From NCBI GenBank assembly GCA_036406615.1, contig DASXAQ010000043.1, positions 1 to 49,890 of the forward strand: DNA of 49,890 nt, given 5' to 3'. Below are positions 35,155-43,973 of this stretch, one piece after another (position 1 is the first letter of the stretch; each line of letters starts with the position of its first letter). The translations under genes and the position numbers were made by a program. Source of the DNA: DASXAQ01 sp036406615 (GTDB lineage: Bacteria > Actinomycetota > UBA4738). The notes beneath the pieces were generated by a model. It did not search any database. It was given only the letters and a program-made list of their open reading frames with translations, and was not told the origin of the DNA.

Positions 35155-36513
35155 TCAGCCCACGAGCTCGGAGCAGGCCTCCGCGAACACGCGCGAATGC
35201 AGGTCGACGTCGGCGTCGGACGTGGCCGGTGACATCAGCGCCATGTTGTGGAAGGGCGTGAGCAGGACGCCGCGGTTCAGCGCGTACAGGTGCATGAACG
35301 TTGCCAGCTCGTGGTCGTCCGCGTCGGCGGCCTCGCCGCCGGTGCGCGGGGGCGTCGGACAGAACCAGTACTCCGCGCGACAGCCAAGGCGCTGAACCTC
35401 CCACGGCAGCCCGTGTTCGTCGATCGCCTGCTTCACTCCATCGGTCCAGCGTTCGGCGAGGGGGATCATGCGCCCGAACGCCTCGTCGGTGAGCACATGC
35501 TCCAGCGTCGAGCGCATGGCCGCCAGCGACAGCGCGTTGCCCGACAGCGTCCCGCCGACGCCGCCGACGTCGGTGGTCGGCAGCCCGTCCATGTACGGCC
35601 CGATGCGCCCAGCCACCTCCCGGCTCATCCCGTAGCAGGCGGCGGGCACGCCGCTGGCCAGCGGCTTGCCGATCGTCAGGAAGTCGGGCTCGAGCCCCCA
35701 CGCCTTCGTCGCGCCGCCGGGCCCCGCGCAGATGCAGTGCGTCTCGTCGATCACCAGGTACGTGTCGTGCCGCCGCGTGAGTTCCCGCAGCGCGTCGTGG
35801 TAACCGGGATCGGGAAGCACGATCCCGATGTTCGTGAGCGCGGGTTCGGCCAGCACGCACGCGACGTCGCCGTGCGACAGCGCCTCCTCGAGCCCCTCCA
35901 CGTCGTTCCACTCCACGACGCGCGTCGTCTCCGAAGGGTCGACGGCTGGACCGACGTTGCCCGGGCGCGCGCCCGCCACGCCCTCGTTCAGCGTGGCGAT
36001 CGTCTCGTCGACCGAGCCGTGGTAGCACCAGCTGAACACCAGGATCTTCGGCCGGCCGGTGATCGCTCGCGCCAGCCGAAGCGTGAACCGGTTCGCGTCG
36101 GTCGCCGTCAGGCAGAACTGCCAGTACGGCAGCCCGAACCGCCGGGCCATCTCCTCGCCGACCCAGATCGAGTCCTCGGTCGGCAGCATCGTCGTGATGC
36201 CCCTCGACGCCTGCTCGGCGATGGCGTCGACGGCGATCTTCGGCGCGTGCCCGGTCATCGCGCCGGTGTCGCCCAGGCAGAAGTCGACGTACTCGTGCCC
36301 GTCGACGTCGGTGAACCGCGCGCCCTCGGCCCGCGCGACGAAGACCGGGTAGGGGCCGGCCCACTCGGTCATCCACGGCATGGGGACGCCGCCCAGCAGC
36401 GACTTCGTCCCGCGCTCGAACAACTCGAGCGACCGCGGCGTCCGGTCGCGAAACGCGCGCACCTCGCGGGCCATCACGTCGCCGAGCCTGGCGCGGTCCA
36501 CGGTGGTCTGCAT
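35155..36513 (-). CDS. Class III PLP aminotransferase (glutamate-1-semialdehyde mutase-like)
   Basis: 452 residues. The frame matches glutamate-1-semialdehyde 2,1-aminomutase and relatives: VDGHEYVDFCLGDTGAMTGH, RLARAITGRPKILVFSWCYHGS, LVIDETHC with the PLP-ring Asp, and the Schiff-base Lys in FLTIGKPLASGVP. Two family landmarks differ: the phosphate-side SGTEA is TATDAN, and the GGG after the Lys is LASG. It is therefore likely an uncharacterised aminotransferase or aminomutase rather than HemL. ATG 36513 has GGAGG 6 bases upstream. The epimerase gene upstream on the same strand is 38 bases away. Confidence 0.82.
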   Translation of the reverse strand: MQTTVDRARLGDVMAREVRAFRDRTPRSLELFERGTKSLLGGVPMPWMTEWAGPYPVFVARAEGARFTDVDGHEYVDFCLGDTGAMTGHAPKIAVDAIAEQASRGITTMLPTEDSIWVGEEMARRFGLPYWQFCLTATDANRFTLRLARAITGRPKILVFSWCYHGSVDETIATLNEGVAGARPGNVGPAVDPSETTRVVEWNDVEGLEEALSHGDVACVLAEPALTNIGIVLPDPGYHDALRELTRRHDTYLVIDETHCICAGPGGATKAWGLEPDFLTIGKPLASGVPAACYGMSREVAGRIGPYMDGLPTTDVGGVGGTLSGNALSLAAMRSTLEHVLTDEAFGRMIPLAERWTDGVKQAIDEHGLPWEVQRLGCRAEYWFCPTPPRTGGEAADADDHELATFMHLYALNRGVLLTPFHNMALMSPATSDADVDLHSRVFAEACSELVG

Positions 36514-36551
36514 CGAAGGCCTCCGATCGCCTCTGGGTTGGCGGGAGGCTA

Positions 36552-37577
36552 CTATGCGCCGGAGCCGCGCCGCTCGGCCCAGGCGGCGAGAACCTCCGCC
36601 TCCTGCTCGCGCGGGATCCCGGCCCACATCCCGTCCTCGCGGATCGGGCCCGGCGTCGCGCGCGACAGGTCCCACGCCAGCGTGTCGCGAACCGTCTCCT
36701 CCAGTGGCCGCAAGCGCAGGCCCGCCCCGACGGCGTTCGCGTTGTCGAAAGGACCGAAGCCCTCGGGGTCGTCCTCGGGGATCCACAGCGGCAGGCCCAT
36801 CCACGGCTCGACGCCGCGTTCGATCAGGAACCGCTCGTCGGCCCACACGATGGCCGGCGCTCGGCCGGCGACCGACGCGCACGCCTGCAGCGTCTCGCCC
36901 ATGGTGAGCCGGCCGTCGGGCCCGTCGGCGTTGAACACGCCGCCCCGCCCGGCCTCGATCAGGTCGAGGAGCCACGCGGCGAGGTCCCGCGCGTCGATGA
37001 ACTGCACCTGCCGCTCGGGCGGCGCTGGCGCCAGGACCTCCTGCCCGTCGGAAGCGTCGTGCATCCGGCGCACCCAGTACGTGAAACGGTTCGTTGGGTC
37101 GAACGGCCCGACGATGAGCCCGGGGCGGACCACCAGCGAACGGTCGCCGAACGCCTGCTGCACGGCGCGCTCGCATCCGACCTTCAAGCCGCCGTAGTGC
37201 TCCATGACCTCCTCGACCTCGATGGGCGGCGGCTCGATCAGCGGACCGTCCTCGCCGACCGGCGTGTCGTCCGTCGGCGCGTACACGGACTCGCTCGAGA
37301 TGAACGCGTAACGGCCGGCGCGGCCGGCGAGCCGTTGCGCCGACGCGCCGACCACGCGCGGCAGGTACCCGCTGGTGTCGAGCACGGCGTCCCACTCCCG
37401 GTCGCCCAGCGCGTCGAGGCCGCCGTCGCGGTCGCCGCGGATGCGTTCCACGTCGGGGAACAGGTCGGGATTGGTTCGCCCGCGCGTGAACGTCGTCACG
37501 CCATGGCCGCGTGCGAGCGCGCCCTCGACGGCGTGACGGCCGAGGAACTGGGTCCCGCCCAAAACGAGCAACTCCAT
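36552..37577 (-). CDS. NAD-dependent epimerase/dehydratase family protein
   Basis: 341 residues. Atypical extended SDR: N-terminal LVLGGTQFLGRH instead of the GxxGxxG loop, a short nucleotide-binding half, FISSESVYAPTD holding the Ser, and HYGGLKVGCE as the YxxxK-like site (YGGLK). Such GGTxFLG proteins often act on NDP-sugars or as RNA-binding relatives. TAGACT (37587-37592) ends 9 bases before the ATG and there is no Shine-Dalgarno, so the leader is at most a few bases. Probably co-transcribed with the aminotransferase gene below it. Confidence 0.85.
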   Translation of the reverse strand: MELLVLGGTQFLGRHAVEGALARGHGVTTFTRGRTNPDLFPDVERIRGDRDGGLDALGDREWDAVLDTSGYLPRVVGASAQRLAGRAGRYAFISSESVYAPTDDTPVGEDGPLIEPPPIEVEEVMEHYGGLKVGCERAVQQAFGDRSLVVRPGLIVGPFDPTNRFTYWVRRMHDASDGQEVLAPAPPERQVQFIDARDLAAWLLDLIEAGRGGVFNADGPDGRLTMGETLQACASVAGRAPAIVWADERFLIERGVEPWMGLPLWIPEDDPEGFGPFDNANAVGAGLRLRPLEETVRDTLAWDLSRATPGPIREDGMWAGIPREQEAEVLAAWAERRGSGA

Positions 37578-37633
37578 GGTTGCGTGAGTCTACCCGAGGC
37601 AGGGGGATCGACGCGCGCCGCGCCGGCCGCCGG

Positions 37634-38383
37634 TCAGTGCGCCGCCCGCCGCGCCGTGATGTTCAGGCGAACGTAGTCGATCCGGGGTCCCGGCAACCGC
37701 GACGCGACGTCGTGAACGAATGCGGCGCGTTCGGATTCCGGCAACGCCGCCACGTGCACGCGCAGCACGATCGTGCCGAGGAACCGCTCGAACGGTTCGC
37801 CCGGTTCGAACTCCGTCGGCTCGTCGTGCAGCCAGCACTCGATGTCCTCGAAGCCCGCGGCCGCCATGCGCTCCCGGGTCTCCTCGGGCGACGCGAACGC
37901 GACGTCGCCGAGGGAGCCGCCGCCGACCTGCCGAAGCGCCTCCCCGATCGAGGCGATGTTGCCCCGCCCGCCGCACTGCGCCGCGATCGGCGCGCCGGGG
38001 CACATGACGTCCGCCAGGTTGCGGAACAGCGCCTCGTGGTCCGGGACCCAGTGCAAGGCGGCGTTCGAGAACACCGCGTCGACGGGCGGGTCGACCGGCA
38101 GCGGCTGCCCGAGATCGGCCCGGACGAACGCCACGCGCGGGTTGTCGGCGCCCAGGCGCCGGCGCGCCTCGTCCAGCATCCGCGCCGACGCGTCCAGCGC
38201 CACGACCGACCCGTCGGGCACCCGCTCGAGCAGGAGCTCGGTCACGCGGCCGGATCCGCATCCCGCGTCCAGAACCCGTTCGTCTCCCCGCAGCGGCAGG
38301 CGTTGCAGGACTCCCGTCGCCCAGTGGACCTGCGGGTCCGCGATGCGGTCGTAGGTTGCCGCGTCCCATTCGTGCTCGGACAC
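37634..38383 (-). CDS. Class I SAM methyltransferase (trans-aconitate methyltransferase-like)
   Basis: 249 residues from GTG 38383. Motif I VLDAGCGSGRVTELL, acidic motif VVALDASARML, RADLGQPLPVDPPVDAVFSNAALHWVPDH and PGAPIAAQCGGRGN; the SNAALHW and post-motif IV layout match the Tam group. The substrate could be a small acid. TAGCAT (38391-38396) ends 7 bases before the GTG with no ribosome site. Divergent from pyruvate kinase. Confidence 0.85.
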   Translation of the reverse strand: MSEHEWDAATYDRIADPQVHWATGVLQRLPLRGDERVLDAGCGSGRVTELLLERVPDGSVVALDASARMLDEARRRLGADNPRVAFVRADLGQPLPVDPPVDAVFSNAALHWVPDHEALFRNLADVMCPGAPIAAQCGGRGNIASIGEALRQVGGGSLGDVAFASPEETRERMAAAGFEDIECWLHDEPTEFEPGEPFERFLGTIVLRVHVAALPESERAAFVHDVASRLPGPRIDYVRLNITARRAAH

Positions 38384-38390
38384 GGTCGGG

Positions 38391-38396
38391 ATGCTA
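38391..38396 (-). promoter_or_regulatory. -10 element TAGCAT for leaderless methyltransferase gene
   Basis: Minus-strand TAGCAT ends 7 bases before GTG 38383; the predicted RNA start falls on or one base from the start codon. Confidence 0.4.
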
Positions 38397-38403
38397 GCCG
38401 GTG

Positions 38404-38433
38404 TTCACGTTCCCGAAACGCGCGGCCGATAGT
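38404..38433 (+). promoter_or_regulatory. pyk promoter
   Basis: TTCACG (38404-38409), 18 bases, GATAGT (38428-38433). The RNA would begin near 38440, followed by GAAGGAG (38451-38457) before ATG 38462. Confidence 0.5.
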
Positions 38434-38461
38434 CTGCGGTGACGCCGCCCGAAGGAGACCG

Positions 38462-39886
38462 ATGCGCAAGGCGAAGCTGATCTGCACGCTCGGCCCGGCC
38501 ACGGCCACTCCGCGCGCCGTTCGCGCGCTGGTCGACGCCGGGATGGACGTGGCGCGCATCAACTTCTCGCACGGCACGCACGACGAGCACGCCTCGGCGC
38601 TTGAACGTGTGCGGGCCGCGTCGGGCGAGGCGGGCCGCACCGTGGCGGCGCTCGCCGACCTTTCCGGGCCGAAGGTCCGGCTGGGCGAGCTGTCGCACCA
38701 CCTGCACCTCGAACCGGGGATGCGCTTCGTCCTTCGGCCGGACGGCCCGCCGGGCGACGAGACCGGCGCGTCCACGAGCCACCCGGGGCTCGGGCACGAC
38801 CTGCGGCCGGGAGACCGCGTGCTGATCGCCGACGGCGTCGTGGAGCTGGTGGTCATGGAGGCCGGCGACGAGGTCGTGACCGAGGTCGTGAAAGCGTTGC
38901 GCAAAGCGCGCGTCGCGCCGCACGCCGGCGTGAACGTTCCCTCGGAACGGCTGTCGATGCCGGCCGTCACCGAGAAGGATCGCGCCGACCTCGCCGCCGT
39001 GCTGGACATGGGGTTCGACCTGGTGGCGCAGTCGTTCGTTCGATCGGCGGCGGACGTGCAAGCGCTTCGGACGCTGATGGGCGACCGCCGCGTGCCGATC
39101 GTGGCCAAGATCGAGAATCGCCCGGCGGTGGAAGCCGCCGAGGACGTCGCAGCGGCCGCCGACGCGGTGATGGTGGCCCGGGGCGACCTCGGCGTCGAGA
39201 TTCCGCTGGAGGAGATCCCGGTCACGCAGAAGGAATTGATCCGCGTGTGCCGGCGTGCCGGCACGCCGTCGATCGTCGCGACGCAGATGATGGAGTCGAT
39301 GCTTGGCTCGGCCAGCCCGACGCGCGCCGAGGTGAGCGACGCGGCGAACGCCGTGCTGGACGGCGCCGACGCCGTGATGCTCTCCGGCGAGACCGCGATC
39401 GGTGCGTACCCGGCGGAGGCGGCCGAGGCGGCGGCGACCGTCGTGCGGGTGGCCGAGGAGCGCGGCGCGCCGTTTCGGGCACCCGCCCCCGTATCCACGG
39501 TGGACGACGATGGCCGGGCGGTCGCCCAGGCAGCGTGCGCCATCGCGCGGACCGGGCTGGAGGTGTCGGCGATCGCGTGCTTCACCCGCACCGGCTACAC
39601 GGCGCGCGCGCTGGCCGCGGCGCGCCCGGACCAGCCGATCATCGCCTTTTCGTCCGAGCCCTCCACCGTCCGGACGCTGGCGCTCACCTGGGGGGTCCAG
39701 CCGTTCCTGTCCGACGCTCCATCCGACGTGGACGAGTTGATCGCGATGATGGACCGGCGTCTGGTCGGCGACGGCCTGTGCGGGCGCGGCCGCACCGTCG
39801 TGATGGTCGCCGCAGCGCCGGTCGGACACGCCCACACCAACCTGCTGAAGGTGCACCACCTGGGGGACCCCGCGTACCGGCCGTGA
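38462..39886 (+). CDS. pyk: Pyruvate kinase
   Basis: 474 residues, full length. Converts phosphoenolpyruvate and ADP to pyruvate and ATP, the last step of glycolysis. Visible motifs: KLICTLGPAT, ARINFSHGTHDEH, ALADLSGPKVRLGEL, FVRSAADVQ, the active-site block VAKIENRPAVE, ARGDLGVEIP, ATQMMESM and MLSGETAIGAYP, then the C-terminal allosteric domain. GAAGGAG precedes the ATG by 4 bases. Followed after 25 bases by the DUF2277 gene, which has its own leaderless start. Confidence 0.97.
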   Translation: MRKAKLICTLGPATATPRAVRALVDAGMDVARINFSHGTHDEHASALERVRAASGEAGRTVAALADLSGPKVRLGELSHHLHLEPGMRFVLRPDGPPGDETGASTSHPGLGHDLRPGDRVLIADGVVELVVMEAGDEVVTEVVKALRKARVAPHAGVNVPSERLSMPAVTEKDRADLAAVLDMGFDLVAQSFVRSAADVQALRTLMGDRRVPIVAKIENRPAVEAAEDVAAAADAVMVARGDLGVEIPLEEIPVTQKELIRVCRRAGTPSIVATQMMESMLGSASPTRAEVSDAANAVLDGADAVMLSGETAIGAYPAEAAEAAATVVRVAEERGAPFRAPAPVSTVDDDGRAVAQAACAIARTGLEVSAIACFTRTGYTARALAAARPDQPIIAFSSEPSTVRTLALTWGVQPFLSDAPSDVDELIAMMDRRLVGDGLCGRGRTVVMVAAAPVGHAHTNLLKVHHLGDPAYRP

Positions 39887-39899
39887 GCGATGGCCGGGG

Positions 39900-39905
39900 T
39901 ATGGT
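39900..39905 (+). promoter_or_regulatory. -10 element TATGGT for leaderless DUF2277 gene
   Basis: TATGGT ends 6 bases before ATG 39912, with no ribosome site. It lies only 13 bases after the pyk stop, so the DUF2277 gene and the gene after it may be an independent unit. Confidence 0.45.
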
Positions 39906-39911
39906 GGCCGC

Positions 39912-40118
39912 ATGTGCCGAAGCATCAAGACGCTGCGCCGGTCTGACGAGCCGGCCACCGAGCAGGAGATCCGCGAGGCGGCCCTCCAGTACGTTCGCAA
40001 GGTCAGCGGCTACCGCGTCCCGTCGAAGCGCAACACCGAAGCGTTCGACGCGGCGGTCGACGAGATCAGCGACGCGTCGCGCCGCCTCCTGGACGCGGTG
40101 ACCTCGCCCTCGTCGTAG
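39912..40118 (+). CDS. DUF2277 small protein
   Basis: 68 residues, the family's usual size. Begins with the diagnostic MCRSIKTLRR, followed by a helical EIREAALQYVRKVSGY and a C-terminal amphipathic helix. Function unknown. The mRNA appears leaderless. It ends 4 bases before the degenerate P-type ATPase gene, so the two are probably translated from one mRNA. Confidence 0.92.
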   Translation: MCRSIKTLRRSDEPATEQEIREAALQYVRKVSGYRVPSKRNTEAFDAAVDEISDASRRLLDAVTSPSS

Positions 40119-40122
40119 TCGA

Positions 40123-42567
40123 ATGGCGACCGAACGCGGCGAGGTCGCCGCGGTCCTGTCGGAGCCGAGGCTCCTGTTGCCGCTCGCCATGGGCGTGCTG
40201 TGGGCCGTATGGGGAAGCGCCCCCGATTCCGTGATCGCGTTCGCGGTGGCCCTGGCGGTTGCCGCCGTGTCGGTGGCGATCGAGCGCGGGTCGCGCCGCG
40301 CGGCGGCCCGCGTGGCGGCGTCGGACGAGCCGATGGCGCTCGTGCGCCGCGGCGCGACCGCCGAGGAGATCCCCGTTCGGGAGGTCGCCCTCGGCGACAC
40401 GATCCTGCTGCGGCCGGGGCGCCGGGTGCCGGCCGACGCCCGGCTGACGCAGGCTCTCGGTCTGGTCGTGGACGAGACGTCGATCGCGGGAGGCGCAGCG
40501 GCCGACAAGGAGGCGCCGGAGGAGGAAGACGGATCGGCCCCGAACGATCGCCGCGGCGAGGTGTTTGCGGGGACGGTGGTGGTGCGCGGTCGTGGGACGG
40601 CGGTCGTCTTCGCGATCGGCGACGCCGAATCCGGCCGCCCGCCCATTCGGGCCACCTCGCCGACGCCGCTGCGGCTCGCCTTCGCGGGGCTTGCTCGCCG
40701 CCTGGGATGGTTCGGGCTCGGCGTCGCCCTGGTCGTGTCGGTGCTCGGGCTGGTACTGGCGTCCCAGCCGGGCCGCGAGATGGCGCTGGCCGGACTGGCG
40801 ATCGGATTCGCGCTCACCCCGGCGGAGTTGCCCGTGCTCGTCGCGGCCGCGCTCGCGGCGGCGACCGAACGCCTGATGCGGGATCGCGTGCTCGTGCGCC
40901 GGCTCTCCGCGGTGGAGGAAGTCGGCGGGGTCACGATCGTCGCGAACGAGATCGCGGGCGCGTTGACGCAGAGGCAGCTTCGCGTGGCGCGGTTCGAGCC
41001 GGCCTCGATGCAGCAGGTGATGCTGGAGCTCGGAGCGCTGTGCAGCGACGCGGAGCCCGCCGCTGAGGGGTACCTCGGCGACCCCATCGAGGTGGCGCTC
41101 CTGGAGGCAGCCGGGCCCGGCGTGGACGTGGCCGCGCTGCGTGCGGCCCGGCCGCTGGTGGCGGAGTTCACGTACGACGAGACCCGAAAGCGCATGTCCG
41201 TCGTCTACGAACGCGACGGAGAGGTCCGTTCGGCCGTCAGGGGCACGCCGGAGGCGGTGCTTCGCCGCTGCGGATGGGTTGCCGCCGACCACCCGCGTCC
41301 GCTCGACGAGTGGGACCGCGAGCGCATCCTGTCCTCGGCGGCGGCGATGGCGGCCGATGGGTTGCGGGTCGTGGCGTTCGGGATGCGTCCGCTCTCCCCG
41401 TCGGAGATCTCGGCGGAGGTCGCCGAGTACGGGCTCACGTTCGTCGGCCTGGTGGCGTTGGAGGATCCGCTGCGCGACGGCGTCGCCGACGCGGTCCAGG
41501 CATGTGCCGATGCGGGCGTGCGCATGGTGGTGGCGACCGGCGACCACTACCAGACGGCTCGAAGCGTGGGCCGGGACATCGGACTGGACGTGGAGCGGGT
41601 CGTGAGCGGGACCGAACTGGACGGGATGGAAGGCCGGGACATGGCGATCGTGGCGGCGCAGGTCTCGATGTTCGCGCGCGTCACGCCGGCGGAGCGCCTG
41701 GCCATCGTCGGGGCGTTGCAGGCGACCGGTGAGCGCGTCCTGGCGACGGGGGACGGGGCCGACGACGCGGCGTGGCTTCAGGCCGCAGACGTGGGCATCG
41801 CCTTCGGCCGCGACGGGACCGATGCGGCGCACGACGCCGCCGACATGCTGGTGTTGGACGGCGACGTCTCCGCTTTGGTTGGGACGATCCGACAGGGGCG
41901 CCTGCTCGTCGCGAACGTGCGCAAGGCGGTTCGTTCGGCGTTGGCGACGAAGCTCGCGCTGGCCGGCGCGTTGCTGCTGCCGGTGCTCCTCACGTTGCCC
42001 GTGCCGCTGGCCGCCATCCAGATCCTGGTGATCGGGCTCGCCATCACGCTCGGGGCGACCGTCGCGTTCGTCGCGGAGCCACCGGAGGACCACCTCATGC
42101 GCGAGATCCCTCGCGATCCCGGCCGGCCGTTCCTGGATGGCCAGGCGATCGGCAGCATCGCCGTCGCGGCCGCCGGCCTCTTCGCGGCGGTCTCGGCCGC
42201 CTACCTGGTGACGTGGTACACGCATGCGGGCCTCGCCCGCGCGCAGACGGTGACGTTCGTCGCGTGGCTCCTCGGCCAGGCGCTGCTCCTGGCGAACCTG
42301 CGTACCGAGCGCGAGCCGGTGACCCGCTCCGGCATCCTGGCGAATCGCTCGGCGCTGGCGCTCGCGGCGGCGATGGTCGTGCTCGCGATCGTGTCGGTAT
42401 TGGTCCCCGGCGTGCACGACGCGCTTCGCACCACCTCGATCACGGCCTGGCAGTGGGTGCTGGCGATCGGCTGCGCGGTGGTGGGGACGTGCTGGCCGGA
42501 GGTGTGGAAGTACGCGCGACCCGGTCAGCCGGCCGTGGCGCCGTACACCGAACCGTCGCACGCTTGA
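40123..42567 (+). CDS. P-type ATPase homologue with degenerate catalytic motifs (pseudoenzyme)
   Basis: 814 residues with the full P-type layout: helices at ~17-50, actuator domain to ~190, helices ~200-255, phosphorylation/nucleotide domains ~260-605, and six C-terminal helices. The fold is intact (RKRMSVVYERDG, RGTPEAVL, VGLVALEDPLRDGV, TGDHYQTARSV, FARVTPAERL) but chemistry is lost. In place of TDKTGTLT is NEIAGALT, so the phosphorylated Asp aligns with Glu276 and the Lys with Ile. TGES of the actuator is AGGA (122-125), the membrane PEGLP is PAELP (233-237), and TGDGxND is TGDGADD (542-548). All changes lie in one open frame, so it is not a sequencing artefact. It is probably a regulatory or transport-related pseudo-ATPase. 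Confidence 0.85.
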   Translation: MATERGEVAAVLSEPRLLLPLAMGVLWAVWGSAPDSVIAFAVALAVAAVSVAIERGSRRAAARVAASDEPMALVRRGATAEEIPVREVALGDTILLRPGRRVPADARLTQALGLVVDETSIAGGAAADKEAPEEEDGSAPNDRRGEVFAGTVVVRGRGTAVVFAIGDAESGRPPIRATSPTPLRLAFAGLARRLGWFGLGVALVVSVLGLVLASQPGREMALAGLAIGFALTPAELPVLVAAALAAATERLMRDRVLVRRLSAVEEVGGVTIVANEIAGALTQRQLRVARFEPASMQQVMLELGALCSDAEPAAEGYLGDPIEVALLEAAGPGVDVAALRAARPLVAEFTYDETRKRMSVVYERDGEVRSAVRGTPEAVLRRCGWVAADHPRPLDEWDRERILSSAAAMAADGLRVVAFGMRPLSPSEISAEVAEYGLTFVGLVALEDPLRDGVADAVQACADAGVRMVVATGDHYQTARSVGRDIGLDVERVVSGTELDGMEGRDMAIVAAQVSMFARVTPAERLAIVGALQATGERVLATGDGADDAAWLQAADVGIAFGRDGTDAAHDAADMLVLDGDVSALVGTIRQGRLLVANVRKAVRSALATKLALAGALLLPVLLTLPVPLAAIQILVIGLAITLGATVAFVAEPPEDHLMREIPRDPGRPFLDGQAIGSIAVAAAGLFAAVSAAYLVTWYTHAGLARAQTVTFVAWLLGQALLLANLRTEREPVTRSGILANRSALALAAAMVVLAIVSVLVPGVHDALRTTSITAWQWVLAIGCAVVGTCWPEVWKYARPGQPAVAPYTEPSHA

Positions 42568-42593
42568 CCGGCCGTTCCCGCCGCGCGTAGGGT
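42564..42593 (+). promoter_or_regulatory. Promoter of the secreted BNR gene
   Basis: TTGACC (42564-42569), 18 bases, TAGGGT (42588-42593). The -35 overlaps the stop codon of the upstream ATPase gene. RNA start near 42600; ribosome site AAGGGAG precedes ATG 42637. Confidence 0.55.
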
Positions 42594-42636
42594 CAGCGGA
42601 TCGCCCGTTTTGTCCCTGCGCGGAAGGGAGTCCTGC

Positions 42637-43941
42637 ATGCGAGCACGGTGGGTGGCGGTTGTCGCGGCCGCCGTGGTGGCGACGGTGACCGTTGTCGGTG
42701 ACCCCGCGGGCGCCGCGGCCGGCACGGCGGCGCAGCCGCAGTTCCGCGTCGAGCGCGTATGGAACCCGAACGTCACGGACTGGGAGCCGACCGTCGCGGC
42801 CGACCCGAGTTCGCACTACGTCTATCAGATGACGACACGCTACGGCGGCAAGGTCGTGTGCGGGCAGTACCCCTATCTCAAACACTGCATCGTGTTCCGC
42901 GCGTCGAACGACGGCGGCCGGACGTGGGGGCCCGACCACGTCATGTGCCCGCCGTGCGACAACGTCGGGTTCCAGAACGACCCGCAGGTGAAGGTCGCCG
43001 CCGACGGGACGATCTACGCCGCATGGATGAACAACTGGCGCGTCGTGTTCTCGAAGTCGTTCGACCACGGCGCGACGTGGACACCGCCGATCAATCTCCA
43101 ACGGCCCGTCGGGGCGTTCACCGACAAGCCGATCCTGACGATCTCGCCGAGCGGCCGCGACGTGTACGTCGCGTTCAACTCGAGCGACTCCTACGTCCGC
43201 GCGTCACACGACTACGGCGCGACGTTCACCGATCCGGTCAGGACGAACGACGACCGGCGGTACTGGTTCGCCGAGGGCGGGGCGGTCGCGCCCGACGGCA
43301 CGGTGTACCTGGCCGAAAGCGCGGAGCACCAGTCGGCGACCGGCAGCGTGCAGCTGTGGCTGCTGCGCTCGAGCGACGGGGGGGCGTCCTGGCAGCAGAC
43401 GCTGGTCGCCACCAGCCGCCAACAGCCCGCGTGCCCGGAGGCGGGCTGCCCGCCGGACTTCTACGGCTCGCAGATGAACGTGGCCGTCGACTCGGCCGGG
43501 ACCGTCATGGTGGAGTACGCGGCCAACGACGCCGCCGGGGCGCCGCTCACGATGCAGACGAGCACGACGACCGACGGCGTGCACTTCACGAACCCCGTGG
43601 AGGTCTCCGCCGGGGCCTACCTGGTGGGGGCCAACTTCCCCGCCATCGCCGCCGGGACGGTTCCGGGGGACTTCCGCATCGCGTTCCAGGACGACCGCAA
43701 CGGCTATCGCGCGTGGAACACGTGGTACCGCCAAACCGCGGACGGCGGGCAGACCTGGTCGCCGGCCCTGCGCCTGTCCGATGTGAACGGCGGCACCGTG
43801 TACAAAGGACCGCACGGGTACTTCTTCCCCGACGGCGACTACTTCGGGATGGCCGTCGACTCGTCGGGCACGACGTTCGTCGTGTGGGGCGAGTCGCCCA
43901 ACTACAACCGGTCGGGCGGCACGTGGTTCACCAGGGACTGA
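42637..43941 (+). CDS. Secreted BNR/sialidase-like repeat protein
   Basis: 434 residues. N-terminal signal peptide (MRARW then a hydrophobic stretch to ~24, cleavage after an AGA/TAA-type site). The mature protein is a beta-propeller with five Asp-box loops: SNDGGRTWG, SFDHGATWT, SHDYGATFT, SSDGGASWQ and TADGGQTWS. Asp-box propellers include sialidases and binding proteins; the sialidase Arg triad and Glu/Tyr pair cannot be recognised with confidence, so a glycan-binding or other extracellular role is possible. Four to six cysteines (e.g. VCGQYPYLKHC, CPPC) suggest disulfides. Ribosome site AAGGGAG 6 bases upstream. Confidence 0.85.
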   Translation: MRARWVAVVAAAVVATVTVVGDPAGAAAGTAAQPQFRVERVWNPNVTDWEPTVAADPSSHYVYQMTTRYGGKVVCGQYPYLKHCIVFRASNDGGRTWGPDHVMCPPCDNVGFQNDPQVKVAADGTIYAAWMNNWRVVFSKSFDHGATWTPPINLQRPVGAFTDKPILTISPSGRDVYVAFNSSDSYVRASHDYGATFTDPVRTNDDRRYWFAEGGAVAPDGTVYLAESAEHQSATGSVQLWLLRSSDGGASWQQTLVATSRQQPACPEAGCPPDFYGSQMNVAVDSAGTVMVEYAANDAAGAPLTMQTSTTTDGVHFTNPVEVSAGAYLVGANFPAIAAGTVPGDFRIAFQDDRNGYRAWNTWYRQTADGGQTWSPALRLSDVNGGTVYKGPHGYFFPDGDYFGMAVDSSGTTFVVWGESPNYNRSGGTWFTRD

Positions 43942-43973
43942 GCCGTCGCGCGACGCCGAAGCGCCGGCCCGGG

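Noticed and set aside
35155..36513. Calling the class III aminotransferase hemL
   Set aside because: Key SGTEA and GGG motifs differ and no haem genes are nearby.
40066..43101. A ~1011-codon open frame on the minus strand
   Set aside because: It is antisense to the pseudo-ATPase and BNR genes, is rich in Arg/His/Gln, and matches no fold I know.
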